NCBI GenBank assembly: GCA_937951955.1 | Contig: CALGAD010000067.1 | Location: 1-64,000, forward strand | Direction: 5' to 3' | DNA: 64,000 nucleotides | From: an uncultured Bacillaceae bacterium | Lineage (GTDB): Bacteria; Bacillota; Bacilli; Bacillales; Caldibacillaceae | In this document: positions 18,174 through 26,960 of the stretch, piece by piece | Layout: each line of letters begins with the position of its first letter | Numbering within the stretch: the first letter of the stretch is position 1 | The notes under the pieces: model-generated | Seen by the model: the letters and a program-made list of their open reading frames with translations, nothing else | Database searches by the model: none | Told to the model about the DNA's origin: nothing | Program-made: the position numbers and the translations under genes

Positions 18174-18923
18174 TTATTTATTTCCTTCTCGTGCCAGTTC
18201 ATGTTTTAATTGTTCCAGCCATTCCTGTTCTTTTTCGGATAGCGGATAGTTTTCCAATAAATCGGGCCGTCTTAATAAGGTGCGTCTTAACGACTCCCGC
18301 TTGCGCCATTCCGCAATTTTCTTATGATCGCCCGACAGCAACACATCGGGAACTTTCATGCCGCGAAATTCCCGGGGTCTCGTATAATGGGGATGTTCGA
18401 GTAAACCGGTGGAAAATGATTCTTCCTCGGGGGAGGCTTCGTTCCCCAATACCCCTGGTAGAAGCCGGACAACACTATCGATGATGACCATCGCTCCTAT
18501 TTCGCCCCCGGTTAACACGTAATCGCCGATGGAAATCTCATCATCAACTAAAGATAATATCCGCTCATCAAAACCTTCATAATGGCCGCAAATAAGGAGC
18601 AAATGTTCCTCCCGGGCAAGTTCTTCCGCCTTCTTTTGTGAATACTGTTCCCCTTGAGGCGTTAACAATATTTTCCTTGGCGTAGTTGCCGCCTCTTCCT
18701 GTACCGCTTCCACCGCACGAAAGATCGGCTCCGGCTTCAACACCATACCCGCTCCCCCGCCGTACGGATAATCATCTACGGTGCGATGTTTATCCGTAGC
18801 AAATTCGCGGAAATTGATGGTGTGAATATTGACCGCACCGGATTCCCGGGCCCGTTTAATAATGGATTCGTTCAAGACCCCGGTAAACATGTCGGGGAAT
18901 AATGTTAACACATCAATTCTCAT
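18174..18923 (-). CDS. trmD: tRNA (guanine-N1)-methyltransferase TrmD
   Basis: TrmD makes m1G37 next to the anticodon, preventing +1 frameshifting. The 249-residue SPOUT-family protein contains the [20 protein letters not shown] start, [11 protein letters not shown] and the knotted cofactor site [20 protein letters not shown], plus [14 protein letters not shown] near the C-terminal domain. Its start overlaps the rimM stop by 4 bases, so the two are translationally coupled. Gene order rimM-trmD-rplS is universal in the group. Confidence 0.98.
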   Translation of the reverse strand: MRIDVLTLFPDMFTGVLNESIIKRARESGAVNIHTINFREFATDKHRTVDDYPYGGGAGMVLKPEPIFRAVEAVQEEAATTPRKILLTPQGEQYSQKKAEELAREEHLLLICGHYEGFDERILSLVDDEISIGDYVLTGGEIGAMVIIDSVVRLLPGVLGNEASPEEESFSTGLLEHPHYTRPREFRGMKVPDVLLSGDHKKIAEWRKRESLRRTLLRRPDLLENYPLSEKEQEWLEQLKHELAREGNK

Positions 18924-19441
18924 TCATCCAACAATCCTTCCATCGGTTCAATGACAACTAATTTATTTACAACATCCACCGATTTTACGACATCATCAAT
19001 ATACGGAATGTAATATTCTCTTTGATCGCTTCCTTTAACAACCCATACATCGTTTGCACCGGGCTGCAGGATTTCGGTAATTGTGCCAATTTCCTCACCG
19101 GCAACGGTTTTTACCTTACAGCCGATGATCTCATGGAAGTAAAACTCCCCTTCCGGTAGCGGTTCCATATCTTCTTCCGCCACTTTTAACATGCCACCTT
19201 TAAATGGGCTAACGGCGTCGATGGAATCGTATCCTTTAAAAGTAAGCAAATCAAAATCTTTATGTTTGCGCCAGCTTGCGACTTCAACGGGAATCGGTTC
19301 TCCTTTTTTATTTAAGAACAAATACAGTTGCGAACCCTTTTTAAAACGTTCCTCGGGAAAATCGGTGCGGGAGATAACCCGTACTTCCCCTTTGATGCCA
19401 TGGGTATTCACAATTTTTCCGACGTTATAATATTTTCGCAC
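18920..19441 (-). CDS. rimM: 16S rRNA processing protein RimM
   Basis: RimM helps mature the 30S head and binds ribosomal protein S19. The 173-residue protein has the N-terminal beta-barrel domain beginning [19 protein letters not shown] and a C-terminal PRC-barrel (about residues 95-170) with [13 protein letters not shown] and [13 protein letters not shown]. The start is GTG at 19439-19441 behind GAGAGGTG. It lies between ylqD and trmD, 5 bases after ylqD. Confidence 0.97.
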   Translation of the reverse strand: MRKYYNVGKIVNTHGIKGEVRVISRTDFPEERFKKGSQLYLFLNKKGEPIPVEVASWRKHKDFDLLTFKGYDSIDAVSPFKGGMLKVAEEDMEPLPEGEFYFHEIIGCKVKTVAGEEIGTITEILQPGANDVWVVKGSDQREYYIPYIDDVVKSVDVVNKLVVIEPMEGLLDE

Positions 19442-19446
19442 GGTCC

Positions 19447-19839
19447 TTACACCTCTCTAATTTCCTCGATGATTCCGTCTTTGATGACAATCGTTTTCCC
19501 TGCTAAAATCTTTTCCCACGAGTCCCCTTCCTGCACTTCGACGATTGCCTCCATCTCCCTTTCCTTCAATTCACTACCGAGGGGCAAAATTTCCAGTTGC
19601 TCGAGTTGAAAATCGAGCAGTTTGATTTTTTCTTTACGCTCATCGATTTCTTTTTCAAAGTATTGCCGCAGGCGGTACTCGGGGAATTTTTTCGACTTTT
19701 CCAGCCGCTTCATTTCAAATTGTAACTGACCGATTTCTTTTTGCAACTGTGTTTTGCGTGCAGAGAGGGAGTTCGCTATCTTTTCTTTACTTTTTTCCGT
19801 TAATATTTGCACAACCGTGACGGTCGTCACCAGTTTCAT
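19447..19839 (-). CDS. ylqD: YlqD family protein of unknown function
   Basis: The 130-residue protein starts at ATG 19837-19839 ([20 protein letters not shown]); a 12-residue upstream extension is unlikely. It is rich in Lys, Glu and Gln with a heptad-like coiled-coil stretch (about residues 18-80) and a short C-terminal beta-rich part ([19 protein letters not shown]). It stands between khpA and rimM exactly as ylqD does in B. subtilis. Function is not known to me. Context suggests a link to ribosome maturation or RNA handling, which is only guilt by association. Confidence 0.88.
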   Translation of the reverse strand: MKLVTTVTVVQILTEKSKEKIANSLSARKTQLQKEIGQLQFEMKRLEKSKKFPEYRLRQYFEKEIDERKEKIKLLDFQLEQLEILPLGSELKEREMEAIVEVQEGDSWEKILAGKTIVIKDGIIEEIREV

Positions 19840-19912
19840 ACGTATCACCCTTGAAAAAATGTAATCGCAAGACACAACCCACAGTCTCCCACCGCTTCAA
19901 CTTTTACGTATG

Positions 19913-19936
19913 AAAAAAGGAGGGCTCCCCCTCCTT
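19913..19936 (-). terminator. Intrinsic terminator overlapping the khpA stop codon
   Basis: AAGGAGGG and CCCTCCTT form an 8-base-pair stem with a 4-base loop followed by six T residues. The first stem bases are the TAA stop region of khpA. It splits rpsP-khpA from ylqD-rimM-trmD-rplS and may be partial, since those genes form one operon in B. subtilis. Confidence 0.85.
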
Positions 19937-20168
19937 AATCTAGTATTTCCAGATAAACTTTTTTATCGGTTCTCGTATGAGCGTAGCTATATAAAATCGT
20001 CCGAATCGCATTAGCGATGCGTCCTTGTTTGCCGATGACCTTACCGATATCACTTTCATGAACAGAAAGTTCGTAGGTAATCCGGCCAGCCTCTTCCCGG
20101 GCCTCCACCTGGACGTCCTCAGGATGGTCCACAAGGGGCTTCACGATCGTTTCGATTAGCCGCTCCAT
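19935..20168 (-). CDS. khpA: RNA-binding KH-domain protein KhpA (YlqC)
   Basis: KhpA is a small single-KH-domain RNA-binding protein; in related Firmicutes it forms a complex with KhpB (Jag/EloR) that affects cell elongation and RNA metabolism. The 77-residue protein contains the KH loop GKVIGKQGRIANAIRTIL (GxxG in GKQG, about residues 45-48). It starts 5 bases after the rpsP stop, so rpsP and khpA are co-translated. A terminator overlaps its stop codon. Confidence 0.95.
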   Translation of the reverse strand: MERLIETIVKPLVDHPEDVQVEAREEAGRITYELSVHESDIGKVIGKQGRIANAIRTILYSYAHTRTDKKVYLEILD

Positions 20169-20173
20169 ATCCG

Positions 20174-20446
20174 TTACTTACCTGCTTTTTCGTTATGGAA
20201 TTTTTCTAAAATTCCTTGCTTGGAAAGAAGATTGCGAACCGTATCAGAAGGTTGTGCACCGTTGCGCAACCATTTCAATGCTAACTCTTCATCGATTTTC
20301 ACTTGAGCCGGTTCGGTTAACGGATTGTAATGACCAATCGTTTCGATTTGACGTCCGTCCCGGGGTGAACGTGAATCAGCAACTACGATTCGGTAGAACG
20401 GATTCTTTTTGGAACCCATACGTTTTAAACGAATTTTTACTGCCAT
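20174..20446 (-). CDS. rpsP: 30S ribosomal protein S16
   Basis: S16 is an early 30S assembly protein. The 90-residue protein has the family N-terminus [20 protein letters not shown] and the motif [20 protein letters not shown]. The ATG at 20444-20446 has AGGAGG upstream. It is first in its operon, with a strong promoter about 85 bases upstream and khpA just downstream. Confidence 0.99.
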   Translation of the reverse strand: MAVKIRLKRMGSKKNPFYRIVVADSRSPRDGRQIETIGHYNPLTEPAQVKIDEELALKWLRNGAQPSDTVRNLLSKQGILEKFHNEKAGK

Positions 20447-20529
20447 ATGAATAAAAACCTCCTAGAATATTCCTGATTGTTTCATTAGACTGTAAAGTAT
20501 TTTTTCTTAACAGTGATTTTACCTTTCTT

Positions 20530-20558
20530 ATATTACAAGCCATCTCGTATTTTGTCAA
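20530..20558 (-). promoter_or_regulatory. Strong sigma-A promoter of rpsP
   Basis: Consensus TTGACA (20553-20558) and TAATAT (20530-20535) are separated by 17 bases, typical of a ribosomal-protein promoter. It fires just after the ffh stop, so rpsP expression is independent of ffh. Confidence 0.85.
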
Positions 20559-20593
20559 GAGATTCTCATAGAAATTATAGGATTCCATGCAGT

Positions 20594-21943
20594 TTACATG
20601 AACGGTAATTTAAAGGCACCTTTTTTCCTTCTGCCTTTTTTCTGCATGTTCATCATTTGTTTCATCATTTTCTTCATTTCATTGAACTGTTTTAAGAGAC
20701 GGTTCACTTCTTGAACCGGGCGGCCACTGCCGCGGGCAATCCGTTTTTTCCGGCTGGCATTGATAATCTCCGGATTTTCCCGTTCTTCTTTTGTCATTGA
20801 AAGGATAATCGCTTCCACATGGGCGATTTGCTTTTCATCGATCTGTAAATTTTGCAATCCTTTGATTTTATTGGCACCGGGCAGCATGCCGAGCAGTTCA
20901 TCTAGCGGTCCCATTTTTCTTACTTGCCGGAGCTGTTCCAGAAAATCGTCGAGGGTGAAGGATGCTGAACGCATTTTCTGTTCCAGTTCCCTGGCCTTTT
21001 CCTCGTTGACGGCCTGTTCAGCCTTCTCGATTAATGTTAACACATCACCCATACCGAGTATTCTTGATGCCATACGCTCGGGATGGAACGGTTCCAGGGC
21101 GTCCATTTTTTCACCCATTCCGACAAATTTAATCGGTTTTTCCGTAACGGCACGGATGGATAAGGCTGCACCACCGCGGGTATCCCCGTCCAGTTTTGTT
21201 AAAACAACACCGGTAATACCGAGCTGTTCATTAAAACTGGATGCCACATTGACCGCATCCTGCCCCGTCATGGCATCGACGACTAACAAGATTTCATCCG
21301 GCTGCACCGTCTCTTTAATCGCCTGTAATTCGCCCATTAAATCTTCATCGATATGCAAGCGTCCTGCCGTATCAATTAACACGTAATCCCGGTGCTCTTC
21401 CTTCGCCTTTGCGACAGCCTGTTTGGCGATTTCGACGGGGCTCACTTGATCACCGAGGCTGAATACCGGCATATCGAGCTGTTTTCCTAATGTTTGCAGC
21501 TGCTTGATCGCCGCCGGTCTGTAAATATCGGCAGCAACGAGGAGCGGTTTGCGATTATATTTTTTTCGGAGCAGGTTGGCCAGTTTACCGGTCGTTGTCG
21601 TCTTACCAGCCCCCTGCAGTCCGACCATCATCACAACTGTCGGGGGTTTCTGGCTGACGGCAAGTTTACTTTGCTCACCGCCCATCAGTTCCGTTAATTC
21701 TTCTTTAACAATTTTGATTACTTGCTGGCCAGGGGTGAGGCTTTTCATAACTTCCTGTCCGACAGCCCGTTCACTAACCGTTTTGATAAAATTTTTGACG
21801 ACTTTAATATTGACGTCCGCGTACAGTAAGGCGAGGCGGACTTCCCGCATCATCGCCTTGACATCGGCTTCCGTCACTTTCCCTTTACCGCGGATTTTAT
21901 TCATCGTCTGCTGTAATCGTTCCGATAAACCTTCTAAAGCCAT
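20594..21943 (-). CDS. ffh: Signal recognition particle protein Ffh
   Basis: Ffh binds 4.5S/scRNA and signal sequences and docks to FtsY for co-translational membrane targeting. The 449-residue protein shows the N domain (about 1-85), the G domain with GLQGAGKTTTTGKLANLL and the DTAGR motif, TKLDGDTRGGAALSI, GMGEKMDALEPFHPERMASR, and the Met-rich C-terminal M domain with SGRPVQEVNRLLKQFNEM. It starts 11 bases after ylxM. Unlike B. subtilis, ftsY is not adjacent but about 12 kb away, beyond the inserted envelope operon. Confidence 0.99.
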   Translation of the reverse strand: MALEGLSERLQQTMNKIRGKGKVTEADVKAMMREVRLALLYADVNIKVVKNFIKTVSERAVGQEVMKSLTPGQQVIKIVKEELTELMGGEQSKLAVSQKPPTVVMMVGLQGAGKTTTTGKLANLLRKKYNRKPLLVAADIYRPAAIKQLQTLGKQLDMPVFSLGDQVSPVEIAKQAVAKAKEEHRDYVLIDTAGRLHIDEDLMGELQAIKETVQPDEILLVVDAMTGQDAVNVASSFNEQLGITGVVLTKLDGDTRGGAALSIRAVTEKPIKFVGMGEKMDALEPFHPERMASRILGMGDVLTLIEKAEQAVNEEKARELEQKMRSASFTLDDFLEQLRQVRKMGPLDELLGMLPGANKIKGLQNLQIDEKQIAHVEAIILSMTKEERENPEIINASRKKRIARGSGRPVQEVNRLLKQFNEMKKMMKQMMNMQKKGRRKKGAFKLPFM

Positions 21944-21954
21944 CTTGACGCCTC

Positions 21955-22293
21955 CTAATCTAAATCATGAAGTTTTTCCACAATTTGTAACACACGCCGT
22001 TCTGTTTCTCCGTGCAATTGATCCTTCACGGTATCTTTTAATTGTTGAAGCAATGCTTGCCGCTGTTGGAATTTTTCATACAATTGTAGCTTTTCTTCGT
22101 ACGATTCTAACATCGCTTCTGTTCTTTTTATATTATCATAAACCGCCTGGCGGCTTACATCGTATTGTTCTGCAATTTCGCCTAAAGACAAATCTTCCAG
22201 ATAATAAAGGGACATGTATGTTTTTTGTTTCGGTGTTAATAAAACGTGGTAAAAATCGTATAAAGCGTTCATCCGATTTGTCTTTTCCAGCAT
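21955..22293 (-). CDS. ylxM: YlxM, putative DNA-binding SRP-associated protein
   Basis: YlxM is a small protein always found before ffh in Firmicutes and reported to modulate SRP in streptococci. The 112-residue protein has a sigma-70 region-4-like helix-turn-helix: [20 protein letters not shown], then [20 protein letters not shown] (about residues 20-62), and a charged coiled tail. The ATG at 22291-22293 follows CTGGGGGAA. It has its own consensus promoter, which fits with its separation from ftsY here. Confidence 0.96.
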   Translation of the reverse strand: MLEKTNRMNALYDFYHVLLTPKQKTYMSLYYLEDLSLGEIAEQYDVSRQAVYDNIKRTEAMLESYEEKLQLYEKFQQRQALLQQLKDTVKDQLHGETERRVLQIVEKLHDLD

Positions 22294-22334
22294 GTTAATT
22301 CCCCCAGTGTTAAGTGAAAAACCTTTACAACGCT

Positions 22335-22363
22335 ATGTTACATGCTAACGGTCCCCTTGTCAA
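22335..22363 (-). promoter_or_regulatory. Sigma-A promoter of ylxM-ffh
   Basis: TTGACA (22358-22363) and TAACAT (22335-22340) are separated by 17 bases. It lies in the 130-base gap after the inserted operon, so ylxM-ffh does not depend on read-through from it. Confidence 0.82.
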
Positions 22364-22423
22364 TATTAGAAAGCGTGCAAGATGCGAGGAGAAAAATTCT
22401 TCGTACTGGTAAAAATAACTTAC

Positions 22424-25183
22424 CTATCTTTTCCGGCGATTTCGCGCTTCAATCAGGCGCTGCAATTGTTCTTCACGATTTACTTGATGGATTACGTTCT
22501 TTTTCACTTCTTTTTGGACCGACTGCGGTTTTTCCTGAACAGGCGGCTCCTTGAGATCGTGCTTGATTATTTTTTCCTTTTTACTTTTCTGTTTTCTTCG
22601 TTTCTGTACGAGCTTATCGACCTGAGTTTTTTCGATGACCGCCTCTTTTTTCTTTCGTCCTTTCGGCAGGAGTTTCGTAAAAGGAGCAAGACCAAGGCGC
22701 CGGTTAGCGATTTCCGTCCATAAAAGGATAAAGGCGCAAACGAGCAACCAGAGGCTCAGTTCTGTTTTTCTGACCGGTTGGTGCTGGAGTTTTCGAAACA
22801 CGTCCTTACCATTTTCAAGTATCTTTCCTTCTGTCAGTTCTGTGATGTCTTGCAGCAAATCGTCGTTTCTCCCTTTTAATAAAAATTCAGTGGAATAGGG
22901 AATGGAAAAACCGTAGTGCTGGACACGGGAATCGCCGCTTGCCATCGTGAGCTTTGCATTCAAGAAATATAGTCCGGCACGTTTTGGCATCGTTAATTCG
23001 TACGTTCCCGGTGCAGTGGGGCTTAAATGGGTATCCATTTGCTTCCCTTCTTCTGAAATAACGACCGCCTCGAGTTGAAAAGGCTCGTTTTGAGATGCGG
23101 TCAATGTTAAAACGACTTCGTCCCCTTCCTGCCTCATTTCTACATTTAGTGAGCTGCTTTGATATTTTGGTAATGTTTGTGCGACCATTTCCACGACAAA
23201 TTCTGGCCAGCTCGCATGTAAGGGAAACGCCCCGGACCATTTTCCGGAAAAATCGGAAGTAAAGGCGATGGTGGTTCCGAGTCCGTACTGCCATTTAGCT
23301 AGGACCGGATCATCTTGATGACTTGCCAAAATCGTTTCGGCTCGCGCCTTCGGTGTTGTCGCAATATACGCATTCATTTGCGGCATACCGTCACGGAAGA
23401 TTTCTCCCCACGGTTCATTTGAAGAAAGTACGGGATAAAACGGATCATCGACAATATATGTCCGCGTCATGATCACGGTTTCCCGGGATAGAATGGCGGG
23501 GATGGCCGTGTCATCAACAACGTCATAAAAACGCCCACCCCCATCTTGAGCCAGTTGTTCTAACAAGCGGCGATCGGCATCCTGACCAATCGCGACCGTT
23601 GACAGCGTGATATTCGCTTCCGCCCCTTCTTCCAGTAGTGAATAGTAATCCATATTAGTCGCTGACTGTCCATCGGTTAACAAGACAATATGTTTCCGCT
23701 GGGCATCCAGATCGAGTAATTGTTCATACGCCAGTTGCAATGCCGGGAAGATTTCCGTCCCGCCTCCTGCTTCAACCGAACGAATTTTTTCAATCGTTTT
23801 CTCTTTATTATCAATCGGCGCAGTTTCGACGATGACCGTGGGGCGACTGTCAAAAACAATGAAACCGAACGTGTCGCCTTCCCGCAACAATTCCACCGAA
23901 CGGGCCGCCGCTTCTTTGGCTAATCGCAACTTTTGGCCGTGCATACTGCTCGAACGATCCAGAACAATCACTAAACCGAGGGAGGGAAGTTGTTCTTTTC
24001 CTTTTATCTCCATCTCTACCGGAAGCAATCGTTCCACCGGGGTTTTAAAATAGCCTCCTAAACCGAAACTTTCATCTCCCCCCACCATAAGAAAACCGAC
24101 ACCGAAATCGCGCACCGCCTGTTCAATCAAGGTCATTTGTGATTCGGCGATATCTGTTGCGGGAACATTATTAAAGATGATGGAATCATATTGCAGGAGA
24201 TGACTTAACGTTGTCGGAAGTTCAACAGGTAGAATCGTTTCCACGGCAAAGCCCGAGTTGGATAAAATATCCTTGAGCTGACCCGTCTCTTTCTCGACAA
24301 CGAGAATTTTCGGCTGGCCTTCGGCAGTACTTACAGCATGAAGAGAATTGTTTTCTATATATGAATCTTTTGCTGCGGCAACTTCAGCTCGATAAACGAA
24401 CAGACCGGTCTCATCCACAGGATGGGAAAAAGTATATACATTCCGGCCCTCTTTCACATGGACCGTTTCCCGGATAATTTCTCGATCATTTAAAGTGAGG
24501 CGCAAATCGGCCTCCTTTTCCTGATTGCTTTCGAGATGGACGGTGATTTTTGCCTCTTCTCCTTGAAAAAGGGTCGGCGATACTTCCAGTGCAGCGATGG
24601 CCACATCTTCCTTATCCGTAACTTCCAGGGGAACAACATCCACTTCTATCCCTAATTCATGGAGTAGTTTCGCTGCTTCACGGGCTGATCCTTTCGTTTC
24701 ATTGCCGTCAGAAAAAAGAACAATCCGTCCGGGACCGTCATGTTCCATCACACTTTGAGAAAATAATAAAGCATCCTCGAGATCCGTTTCTTCTTCTCCG
24801 CCAGAATATGACCGGGAAAGGGTCAGGGCATTCTCTTCTGAAAGTGGCTGAACAACTTGTGCTTCAGCGCCAAAGGCAACGATGGCAAATTCATCGCCTG
24901 ATCCTTTTTCACGAATACTTGCCTCGATCCAATCGAGGATTTCCTCTTCCTTTTCAGCAAATGATCTCGATGTATCTATTAAAAAGACGACTTGTTTGTG
25001 TCCGGAAGGTAGAAGTAAAGTCGGTGTTGCTAAAGAGAAAACGAGAAATGTAAAAACAAGTGTCCGCAATAGACCGATCACCACGGTGTGCCGGCGCATC
25101 GGACTTCTTTTAAAATACAAACCGATCATAAGCAGGCAAGGAATCAATAATATTAAAAAATATGGATAGCGGAATTCAAGCAT
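22424..25183 (-). CDS. Double-vWA membrane protein with amidotransferase-like domain and basic cytoplasmic tail
   Basis: A 919-residue protein, last of the eight-gene operon. Two N-terminal membrane segments (about residues 8-25 and 36-55) are followed by vWA domain 1 with an intact metal site (IDTSRS, ETDLEDAL, FSDG). A Rossmann/amidotransferase-like domain (about 290-395) follows; it ends in MVGGDESFGLGGYF, with no nucleophile Cys. Then comes vWA domain 2 (LDRSSSM, GGGTEIFPAL, LTDG; about 400-570), a beta-rich region, a membrane segment (about 815-835, LSLWLLVCAFILLW) and an 80-residue Lys/Arg-rich tail. The start overlaps the previous gene by 8 bases. I know related domain sets from bacterial MoxR/vWA clusters, but no defined function. 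Inferred role: surface scaffold remodelled by the MoxR ATPase encoded three genes upstream. Confidence 0.9.
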   Translation of the reverse strand: MLEFRYPYFLILLIPCLLMIGLYFKRSPMRRHTVVIGLLRTLVFTFLVFSLATPTLLLPSGHKQVVFLIDTSRSFAEKEEEILDWIEASIREKGSGDEFAIVAFGAEAQVVQPLSEENALTLSRSYSGGEEETDLEDALLFSQSVMEHDGPGRIVLFSDGNETKGSAREAAKLLHELGIEVDVVPLEVTDKEDVAIAALEVSPTLFQGEEAKITVHLESNQEKEADLRLTLNDREIIRETVHVKEGRNVYTFSHPVDETGLFVYRAEVAAAKDSYIENNSLHAVSTAEGQPKILVVEKETGQLKDILSNSGFAVETILPVELPTTLSHLLQYDSIIFNNVPATDIAESQMTLIEQAVRDFGVGFLMVGGDESFGLGGYFKTPVERLLPVEMEIKGKEQLPSLGLVIVLDRSSSMHGQKLRLAKEAAARSVELLREGDTFGFIVFDSRPTVIVETAPIDNKEKTIEKIRSVEAGGGTEIFPALQLAYEQLLDLDAQRKHIVLLTDGQSATNMDYYSLLEEGAEANITLSTVAIGQDADRRLLEQLAQDGGGRFYDVVDDTAIPAILSRETVIMTRTYIVDDPFYPVLSSNEPWGEIFRDGMPQMNAYIATTPKARAETILASHQDDPVLAKWQYGLGTTIAFTSDFSGKWSGAFPLHASWPEFVVEMVAQTLPKYQSSSLNVEMRQEGDEVVLTLTASQNEPFQLEAVVISEEGKQMDTHLSPTAPGTYELTMPKRAGLYFLNAKLTMASGDSRVQHYGFSIPYSTEFLLKGRNDDLLQDITELTEGKILENGKDVFRKLQHQPVRKTELSLWLLVCAFILLWTEIANRRLGLAPFTKLLPKGRKKKEAVIEKTQVDKLVQKRRKQKSKKEKIIKHDLKEPPVQEKPQSVQKEVKKNVIHQVNREEQLQRLIEARNRRKR

Positions 25184-26939
25184 AACGGCGGTACACCTCC
25201 CATTCGATAAGCAAAATCAGGAGGCTCACGCCGGCTAACCATAGCCATAAATCTTCTTTTCTAACGAGATCCCTTTCCCCTTCTCCTAACAATTCCTCAT
25301 TTAAAACATAATGCTCGACATGCTGGAATGTTCGCTCCCGTTCATCGAGGATAACGGAAAACAGGGAAATTTCATCACCATATTTGGCCTGATACGGACC
25401 GGGTTGTTCGGGAGCCCGGAAAGTTTCTTCCGTTAAATCCAGGGAATAAAGATGTTCACCTTCGAGGGTATAAATATCAATGTTTTCAGCGGTGATCTGC
25501 CCGAGCCATTTTTCTTCCCCCGGTTGAAAATAGCCAAGGAAAGCTTGTTGCTGTTTCATCCACTCATACGCATTGTAAAGAAAGATGGGGAAATTGGCGT
25601 GGAGCGGCCAATCCGAAGCCTCGATCGGAAAGAGGATGGCGACAACCGGTTGACCATTGATGACCCCCTTCTGGATCAGGGGGATTTCACCGCTTTGGAC
25701 AATGGTTTCCAGTTCAGAAAAAGCCTGTCCGCTCGCACCAGAAATAAAGACATTCGCCATATTGACATAGTTTAATAGTTCATCATCCCTTTGTTCAACG
25801 GGCTCCTGGATTTCTTGCAACTCTTCCGTAAAGGGAGCGACAAACAGTGTTGGCTGTCCTGGCTCGGTTATAACTTCCGCTCCATTTGTTAAGAGAATCC
25901 CGTCTTCTTCAAGAACTGACTGCTCGAGACTTTCAAACTGGGTTACATCCGTCCCGAACGTTTCCAATCCGCGCACGAGAAAAGGATTGATATTTCCCGC
26001 GGCAATCACAGCGGGTGCAGTATCCCGATAAAGGGCGATGTATTGATTATCGGCCGGGTAATCGTCATCACTTGTTATTTCTGCCATATAATAATCATAA
26101 CGGGCTAACCCAGCAATCGTCAGCATTTTCTCCTCCCCGCGAGCGAGTTCCACCGTCTCTTTATATAACTCCTCCTCACCATGGCGAATGGTAAAGGTAA
26201 TTTGCATGTTTCGATCAGCCTCGTTCACGATATAAGCAACTGCTCCCACATCATCGTTTGTTTTACCCACACCGAAAGAGCGCAACGATACATTTTTGAT
26301 ATTTTTCCCGGAATTATGTACTTCCACGTAAAATCCATCCATTAATTCTGCCACCACATCTTTATCGATTCCGTCGGTAAATAAATAGATCGCCGTTTGC
26401 TCATGACCGAGGCCACGGGCTAATTGGAGGGCTTTTTCGATATGTTCATGCTCGTAATTGATTTCGAGCCCATCAATCGCAGCGAGAATTTTCCCTTCCA
26501 TCCGTTCATTTCTTAAAACAATAGCAGGGGGATTGCCCGTCGTGATGATTGTCACTGGCTGGTTTTCGAGCTTGCGAACCATTTCTCGCATTTTATCTTT
26601 GTTTTCCTCAAAAAGGGACAGTTCATGACCTTGCGCACCTAAAGTTGCCGACGTATCAACCACGAAGATAATTTCTTCGCCCTTCACTCCTTCTCCGTAC
26701 CAAAAGGGGCGGACAATCGCGCCGAGTAAAAAGAGGAGGGCAAACAATTGCAGCCAAAACAATAAGTTGTGCTGCAATTTATACAGCCAGGGCTGGGCTT
26801 CCCATTCCGCCATCACTTCATGCCAGAGAAAATTGGCGGAAATGGTTTTCCGTTCAAATTGTTTTCGAAAAAAATATAAAAGAATAAAGGCCGCGATCAA
26901 TACCGATAAACTAAGCATCCATGGATAAAGCAAGCCCAT
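25176..26939 (-). CDS. BatA-like membrane protein with degenerate vWA domain
   Basis: The 587-residue form starts at ATG 26937-26939 behind a perfect AAGGAGG; the upstream in-frame ATG at 26960 would bury that site in the coding region. It has the BatA N-terminal layout: membrane segment (about 5-22), FERKTISANFLWHEVM, a second segment (about 55-78), then a vWA fold (FVVDTSATLG, LFTDG). The third metal-site residue is Thr rather than Ser, and the expected Gly-Gly-Thr loop reads INYEHEHIEKAL, so metal binding is doubtful. A C-terminal membrane segment (DLWLWLAGVSLLILLIEW) ends in a short tail. It abuts the DUF58 gene and overlaps the double-vWA gene, so it probably forms a complex with their products. 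Confidence 0.88.
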   Translation of the reverse strand: MGLLYPWMLSLSVLIAAFILLYFFRKQFERKTISANFLWHEVMAEWEAQPWLYKLQHNLLFWLQLFALLFLLGAIVRPFWYGEGVKGEEIIFVVDTSATLGAQGHELSLFEENKDKMREMVRKLENQPVTIITTGNPPAIVLRNERMEGKILAAIDGLEINYEHEHIEKALQLARGLGHEQTAIYLFTDGIDKDVVAELMDGFYVEVHNSGKNIKNVSLRSFGVGKTNDDVGAVAYIVNEADRNMQITFTIRHGEEELYKETVELARGEEKMLTIAGLARYDYYMAEITSDDDYPADNQYIALYRDTAPAVIAAGNINPFLVRGLETFGTDVTQFESLEQSVLEEDGILLTNGAEVITEPGQPTLFVAPFTEELQEIQEPVEQRDDELLNYVNMANVFISGASGQAFSELETIVQSGEIPLIQKGVINGQPVVAILFPIEASDWPLHANFPIFLYNAYEWMKQQQAFLGYFQPGEEKWLGQITAENIDIYTLEGEHLYSLDLTEETFRAPEQPGPYQAKYGDEISLFSVILDERERTFQHVEHYVLNEELLGEGERDLVRKEDLWLWLAGVSLLILLIEWEVYRRYA

Positions 26940-26960
26940 TTCCCCACCACCTCCTTCCAT

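Noticed and set aside
20760..22298. Long plus-strand open frames (208 and 249 codons) opposite ffh and ylxM
   Set aside because: They are antisense shadows of well-identified conserved genes, lack ribosome binding sites, and translate to low-complexity Ser/Ile-rich products.
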